Origin: Botrytis cinerea B05.10
Lineage: Eukaryota > Ascomycota > Leotiomycetes > Helotiales > Sclerotiniaceae
Assembly (NCBI RefSeq): GCF_000143535.2
Contig: NC_037322.1
Coordinates: 2,193,610 to 2,257,609 of the forward strand
DNA: 64,000 nt
Reading direction: 5' to 3'
Shown: piece by piece, positions 59,684 through 64,000 of the stretch
Layout of the letters: each line of letters begins with the position of its first letter
Position numbering within the stretch: position 1 is the stretch's first letter
Program-made: the position numbers and the translations under genes
The notes under the pieces: model-generated
Databases searched by the model: none
Seen by the model: only the letters and a program-made list of their open reading frames with translations
What the model was told of the DNA's origin: nothing

Positions 59684-59688
59684 GAATA

Positions 59689-60531
59689 GCGCTTTTACTT
59701 CTTTACTAGCGTTATTCCTTATTAAGTTCTATTCTTAGAATTTCAACTAGTATTAACTAATATCTCATTTTATATTAGAACTAGCTTATTGAAAATAACT
59801 TTTTAAACTTTTTTAAAAAAACGAAATTGAATAACATATATTTTATCCCAATCCGGCATAGTTCGTTTTTGACTTAGAAAAATTAGTATTTTTATATTTT
59901 TAGAAAATTTATTTAAGGTCTAAAAGCTTTAGTGCTAATGTTTTCGAGAGACCTATAATATATCATTATAAATAAAATTGAAAACTGAATATTTTAGTTT
60001 AGTTTTAATTATATATATATGATTTTTCATTTTTAACTTTTTGATTTTATTGATATCAACTAAAATCAATTGACATTAAATCTTTATTTCTATTCAGTAC
60101 AGAACCTTTGATTCAAAAGATAATTCAATTCTGATTTTAGATAATTAAAATTCAATCAATTCTTTATATAAAGGCAATTTAAATCTTTCAAAAATATCAG
60201 TACTTTATCAGATAAAGGGTGGTGGTATAAGAGGTCTTTTTTGCCTATGCCACCACCGGTGGTGCACACCAAAAAAATCCTTAGAATAATAGTCAGAGTT
60301 GCTTATGGAGATTTAGGACTTAGTAGTCTTCTTGTATACTTATTTCGAAATCCTTGCTTGCTTGCTTTTTTCTTGCGATTTTAGTATAGGTAGCTATCAC
60401 TTGCCTCATGATGAATGCTCGAATCATCAATCATATTATTGACGTTCGTGAGCATGTCTTTCATCCCGTCATATCATAAACTCGGCGTTTTCCGGATCCC
60501 TCTCGGTCTTCAGTACAAGTCTCGATCTTCA
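59689..60531. other. Flank between the transposon nest and the subtelomeric genes
   Basis: AT-rich at first, normal from about 60200. No gene. A 12-bp palindrome ACCACCGGTGGT lies at 60252-60263; next to it ggtgcacacc faintly recalls the MITE end at 19024. Confidence 0.5.
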
Positions 60532-60865
60532 TCACCGTGCATCTTCTCCTTCACTTTTCTTTTTCGTACCAGCACTAGCACTTTTCTTACCCCTAGGAGT
60601 TCCCTTGCTTTTCCCCCTCCACAGTCACCCATACCACCCTCTGCCCTGTCCTACCCAATCTTCCCATCTCCCTCAACCCCAGCACCCTCACCATCAGCCC
60701 TCCCCATCTTTTTCTCAAACCTAGCCCACCTCATCGAAGCTACTGGTTTCCCTTCCCCACTCCACCGGCCAAACCCAGGCCTTCTGCCAATTGCAGGTAG
60801 TCGATGGTGAATTGCGAGAGGTCGGGTTGTTTTAGGAAGACGAGGATAAGTTTGGTGTCTTCGAG
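60532..60865 (-). pseudogene. Frameshifted relic of a small basic (lysine-rich) protein gene
   Basis: Three consecutive minus-strand segments in different frames read like one protein: LILVFLKQPDLSQFTIDYLQ then LAEGLGL (60865 to about 60765), KPVASMRWARFEKKMGR (about 60750-60700), and KSKGTPRGKKSASAGTKKKS (about 60620-60550). The order of an acidic helical start, a VASxRWxRxxKK core and a Lys/Ser-rich tail resembles small nuclear proteins common in filamentous fungi; I do not know an established name. No start codon in frame is obvious. At least two frameshifts, so inactive. A plus-strand Pro/Ser-rich ORF over the same bases is a shadow. Confidence 0.5.
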
Positions 60866-61121
60866 TTGAGGGTGTGAGTGGACATTCTGATTGGGGCGAT
60901 ATCGGTCCAATCAACAAAGGCCAACAATGTTCGCAGTATGCGTCATCACATACATGACACAGGATAAAACAGGCATCCATAAATATGTCAAACCATCTGA
61001 TAGAGACGTCCTCATCTCTCCGATAACTTTTCCTATATTCTGCATAGAACGATAAGAACATCACAGCTTGACACCTCTGATTGAATTCTATTCAAGCCCA
61101 TGGGAAGTTGCACAGTTGAAG

Positions 61122-63563
61122 ATGGATTCAAACTCGAAATCCCAAAATCAACACTACATCCCGCGATTTCTGCTTAAACACTTTGCTTACCCGTACAAGA
61201 AACAGGCGGGAACCAAAAAGCAACAACATCTGCTCCATGCCGTTAACCTCGTCGGGTCTTCTCCTGAGCTAGTCGAAGTAACTGTGAAGCATACGTTCGC
61301 CGAACGTGATATGTACAAGGACGATTCTAAATTAACTCCTAAGCAACAAATGCGCATAGAAGAGAAGCTGGGTCGCCTCGAATCGGCAGTAAGCAACGTC
61401 ATTCGGAAGATTGTGCGTGCCCAGGAGAATGGCAAAAAAGATATCTGGATGTCTCGGTCCCAAAAGGATCTTCTGCGCAAATTCCTGTGGGTGATGAAGT
61501 ATCGTAGTCCAATCTTCTTCAAGCGTTTCAATCACCAAAAGGCAGAAGACTATGATGCGAACGACAAGCATGAATTTCTTGAATACATGCGCAAGATGAA
61601 TTTCCAAAGGCCACTGGATGTTTGGTTTGACAATCTGACAAAAATCATGGATACGACCATGGACCCGGAGGGGAAATGGGTAGAGGATTTATTCGAACAT
61701 ATATACCCTGGAGATGCTCTATGGGTATTCGCAAACATTCAGACAATGTATCTTGCGCTATGTACGCCATCAGACCCAAGCGAAGAGTTTATTCTTACAG
61801 AAAACGCTTTCAGCATACATGAAGGTCCTGTTAGTTACAAAACAGATCGTAGGACTGGGAAGCAAACTCAGACGGCCTATACAGAGTTTCACGTCATAGG
61901 TGTTATCTCACCAAGCCTCATCATGATTCTACGGCACAATTTACTTCCCGAACCTATTGAAGATAGGGATGAAGATGTTCGAAAGCAAAAAGCTGGAATG
62001 CTCATGTTTGAGATGCAATGTCATATCGATCCCAAGAACGCCAGATCATTACTCAAAGACCTGCCTGTCGCAAAAGCTCGAAACTCGTACACCAAAGAAG
62101 TAGGTGGACGACTTCTGCTTGCAGAAGGTAAAGACGGAGCTCGTCGCTCCTCTGATCGGTTCTGCTTTACCCTCTTCCGTCTTCCCAGCGAACACGTTCA
62201 GATGCTTAATTCAGTCATGTTGGATCAAGCCTGCAACATATCCAAGATCGTTTATCGGTCCCGGTCTGCGCTGAAAACAGCTTTGGAATTCTACCTGGAT
62301 ATGCCAACACAGACTAATGGCATCTACAGTATGAAAACTATTACCGAACGACCTGATGATCCTTACAAGCGATTATTGGAGAAATTAGAGCATGTAGCGA
62401 GAGATTTGGGTTCCAACATCCACGCGAGATACCATGTTGATCCCTTAGAGGAAGGAGATAGTCCAATCGATTTCGAAGAGCATCTCGCAAGAGATTTGGG
62501 ATTTAAAGTCCACACGAGATACCCTGTCGATCCCATAGAGAAAGGAGGCAGTCCAGTCGATTTCGAAGATGCTGTTATCGAAGTATTGAAACGATCCTCA
62601 ACAATCGTTGGTGATCCAATTCGCCTCTGTATGGAGATTTTGGTGAAAATAGTAAGCATGCTCCAACTCACCATCAGGAGCATACATGCTATAGACCTAA
62701 TCGCGAATGATCGGCCGGAATTTCCGGAAATGGTCTATAGAGAAATACAGAAGGTCAGCCAAGGTTCAACTATCCAATTATCTTATGACATTATTTCTAT
62801 GCCAAGTTATAAATGGCGGTATATGTGGGAAACGCTATGTTCTACAGCGCTTGCGAAATCAGAGGGAAGTGTTGCTTCTGATATTGAAGAAATAAAGAAG
62901 AAGCTTGTGGGATCAAACTACGAATTTCTCTCACACGGAATTCGGTCGCCAAGATATTGGGAAATTGAAGCATTCTCTCGCACCAGCAGTGAATTCGAAT
63001 ACCGGCCAGATTCTACTTTACAAACTAGCCAAGAAATTAAGAAAACAAAATCAGATACCACGTCAGTCCAGCGAAATTCAGGTCTCTCGAAGAGTGGAAT
63101 CATGAAAGCATTCGATCAAATTGGACATGATCTCACAGGGGAATGGAGCCCTGTTCGTCAGACCACATCACATATCTCCAAAAACGGATCAGATCAGATC
63201 TTCGGCGAGCATGATCCTCAGACGTCAATGCGCGACATAGAAAGAGCATTCGAGAAAGAACTTGCGCCCAACAAAAACACAATCATGCAAACGGAAAAAT
63301 ACAACAAAATTCAGGAGTCTAATCAGATCGAGACACCAAAACCGTTCTCACTAGTACGCGAGCTTAAGAAGTTGGACGGTGAAACGATAGCTGACATGAT
63401 ACGAGCTATATTCGTAATAGTAGCTTTTATGGTATTGCTCTTCAAAGCACTAATGAATATTGTATTACTTATCATTGGGGTTCTTTCCTTTATAATTCGA
63501 CCTCTTTGGTATGAATGCGTTAGTCTTAGAGAAGAGCCATTTCATCACGAGTGTGCGCTCTAA
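61122..63563 (+). CDS. DUF4238 family protein with C-terminal membrane segments
   Basis: Single-exon 813-aa protein. The N-terminus NQHYIPRFLLKHFAYP (residues 9-24) is the hallmark of the DUF4238 family, whose domain extends to about residue 330 (conserved patches AERDMYKDD, LRKFLWVMKYRSP, EFILTENAF). The family is widespread in bacteria and fungi; its biochemical function is not established. Residues 424-453 and 454-483 are a tandem duplication of 30 aa (90 bp; xLARDLGxxxHxRYxVDPxE). Two hydrophobic helices at about 761-792 (AIFVIVAFMVLLFKALMN, IVLLIIGVLSFII) suggest tail-end membrane anchoring. Start: first ATG in the ORF, preceding the conserved motif by few residues. It is the last gene before the telomere. 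Confidence 0.88.
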   Translation: MDSNSKSQNQHYIPRFLLKHFAYPYKKQAGTKKQQHLLHAVNLVGSSPELVEVTVKHTFAERDMYKDDSKLTPKQQMRIEEKLGRLESAVSNVIRKIVRAQENGKKDIWMSRSQKDLLRKFLWVMKYRSPIFFKRFNHQKAEDYDANDKHEFLEYMRKMNFQRPLDVWFDNLTKIMDTTMDPEGKWVEDLFEHIYPGDALWVFANIQTMYLALCTPSDPSEEFILTENAFSIHEGPVSYKTDRRTGKQTQTAYTEFHVIGVISPSLIMILRHNLLPEPIEDRDEDVRKQKAGMLMFEMQCHIDPKNARSLLKDLPVAKARNSYTKEVGGRLLLAEGKDGARRSSDRFCFTLFRLPSEHVQMLNSVMLDQACNISKIVYRSRSALKTALEFYLDMPTQTNGIYSMKTITERPDDPYKRLLEKLEHVARDLGSNIHARYHVDPLEEGDSPIDFEEHLARDLGFKVHTRYPVDPIEKGGSPVDFEDAVIEVLKRSSTIVGDPIRLCMEILVKIVSMLQLTIRSIHAIDLIANDRPEFPEMVYREIQKVSQGSTIQLSYDIISMPSYKWRYMWETLCSTALAKSEGSVASDIEEIKKKLVGSNYEFLSHGIRSPRYWEIEAFSRTSSEFEYRPDSTLQTSQEIKKTKSDTTSVQRNSGLSKSGIMKAFDQIGHDLTGEWSPVRQTTSHISKNGSDQIFGEHDPQTSMRDIERAFEKELAPNKNTIMQTEKYNKIQESNQIETPKPFSLVRELKKLDGETIADMIRAIFVIVAFMVLLFKALMNIVLLIIGVLSFIIRPLWYECVSLREEPFHHECAL
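62391..62570 (+). repeat. 90-bp tandem duplication within the DUF4238 gene
   Basis: 62391-62480 and 62481-62570, in frame (30 codons each), clearly related with scattered differences. Confidence 0.9.
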
Positions 63564-63898
63564 AGCTCAGATTCGTCACAAATTTGATATGTTGGAAAAT
63601 AGAAATGGGATATTTATATTAAAGAATAAATTGTCATACTGTATGAACAGCATAATGAAGTTCCTATTTATCTCCGCCTTGGGAGAAGCACTCTAGATAT
63701 GCGGGTGATATAGAACTCATCCGAAAAATACGAAGATGATAGACCCTCAAGGTATACTTCCATATGGCTGTACATAGTCCTCCTCCACACCGTCGAATTA
63801 GTAACTATGTCCGTTCCGTAGTAATAATTACTCTCAAACATCAAAATGAACAGCCCTCCTCCTAACACCATATTTCGGAGAGTACAGTGTAATCGGGG
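63564..63898. other. Spacer between the last gene and the telomere
   Basis: 335 bp of ordinary unique-looking sequence. No subtelomeric repeat, helicase gene or RNA gene seen; small ORFs are unsupported. Confidence 0.6.
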
Positions 63899-64000
63899 TT
63901 AGGGTTAGGGTTAGGGTTAGGGTTAGGGTTAGGGTTAGGGTTAGGGTTAGGGTTAGGGTTAGGGTTAGGGTTAGGGTTAGGGTTAGGGTTAGGGTTAGGG
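63899..64000 (+). repeat. Telomere, (TTAGGG)17
   Basis: Seventeen perfect TTAGGG units to the last base, preceded by ...TAATCGGGG. The G-rich strand runs 5'->3' outward, so this is a right chromosome end. Confidence 0.99.

Noticed and set aside
60415..60810. Pro/Ser-rich plus-strand ORF
   Set aside because: Low-complexity shadow of the frameshifted minus-strand gene relic.

Overview
The window is the right-hand end of a filamentous ascomycete chromosome. It finishes in 17 uninterrupted TTAGGG units running 5'->3' to base 64000. Genes have short GT-AG introns of about 50-90 nt. The families present (fungal telobox protein, fungal-type sesquiterpene synthase, P450, Pth11-like seven-helix protein, GMC oxidoreductases) and the sharp split between gene-bearing blocks and extremely AT-rich, stop-riddled blocks (the signature of repeat-induced point mutation, RIP) fit a Pezizomycotina fungus. 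A leotiomycete such as a Botrytis/Sclerotinia relative is my guess; the species is not proven by anything I can read here.

Layout. 1-12.1 kb is a normal gene block: the 5' part of an aldehyde dehydrogenase (-), a five-exon TRFH+Myb telobox TTAGGG-binding protein (+), a four-exon sesquiterpene synthase (-), two tandem MITEs, and a seven-exon cytochrome P450 (-) whose only visible defect is one nonsense codon. 13.3-16.5 kb is low-complexity AT-rich DNA: a dispersed repeat carrying polypurine and (TAA)n tracts, split by a small non-autonomous LTR element with its own 76-bp minisatellite. 17.4-24.9 kb is a second gene block on the + strand: a Pth11-like membrane protein and two GMC oxidoreductases. 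25.3-26.5 kb holds a second copy of the dispersed repeat.

27.2-59.7 kb is one huge transposon nest that can be resolved to the base. A RIP-mutated Ty3-type chromovirus (27182-59683, TSD GAATA) was split by a RIP-mutated Ty1/copia-like element (28482-34902, TSD AAAAG) and by a large unclassified LTR element (35794-55283, TSD ATAA). The latter's 5' LTR was split by a Fot1/pogo-type DNA transposon (35993-44457, TSD TA). That transposon was in turn split by a young, un-RIPped chromovirus copy (36586-43192, TSD GTAGA) of the same family as the outermost element. The young copy has LTRs that look identical, an open gag, an open 1276-codon pol with chromodomain, and an antisense ORF with a perfect Zn2Cys6 cysteine pattern.

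The last 4 kb returns to unique DNA: the frameshifted relic of a small basic protein gene, then an intact 813-aa DUF4238 protein with two C-terminal membrane segments, whose stop codon lies only 335 bp from the telomere repeats.

How the parts relate: the terpene synthase and P450 look like the remains of a small terpenoid pathway. The Pth11/GMC block may be another accessory metabolic module, separated from it by transposon debris. The repeat block records at least four successive insertions, with RIP acting before the last one.
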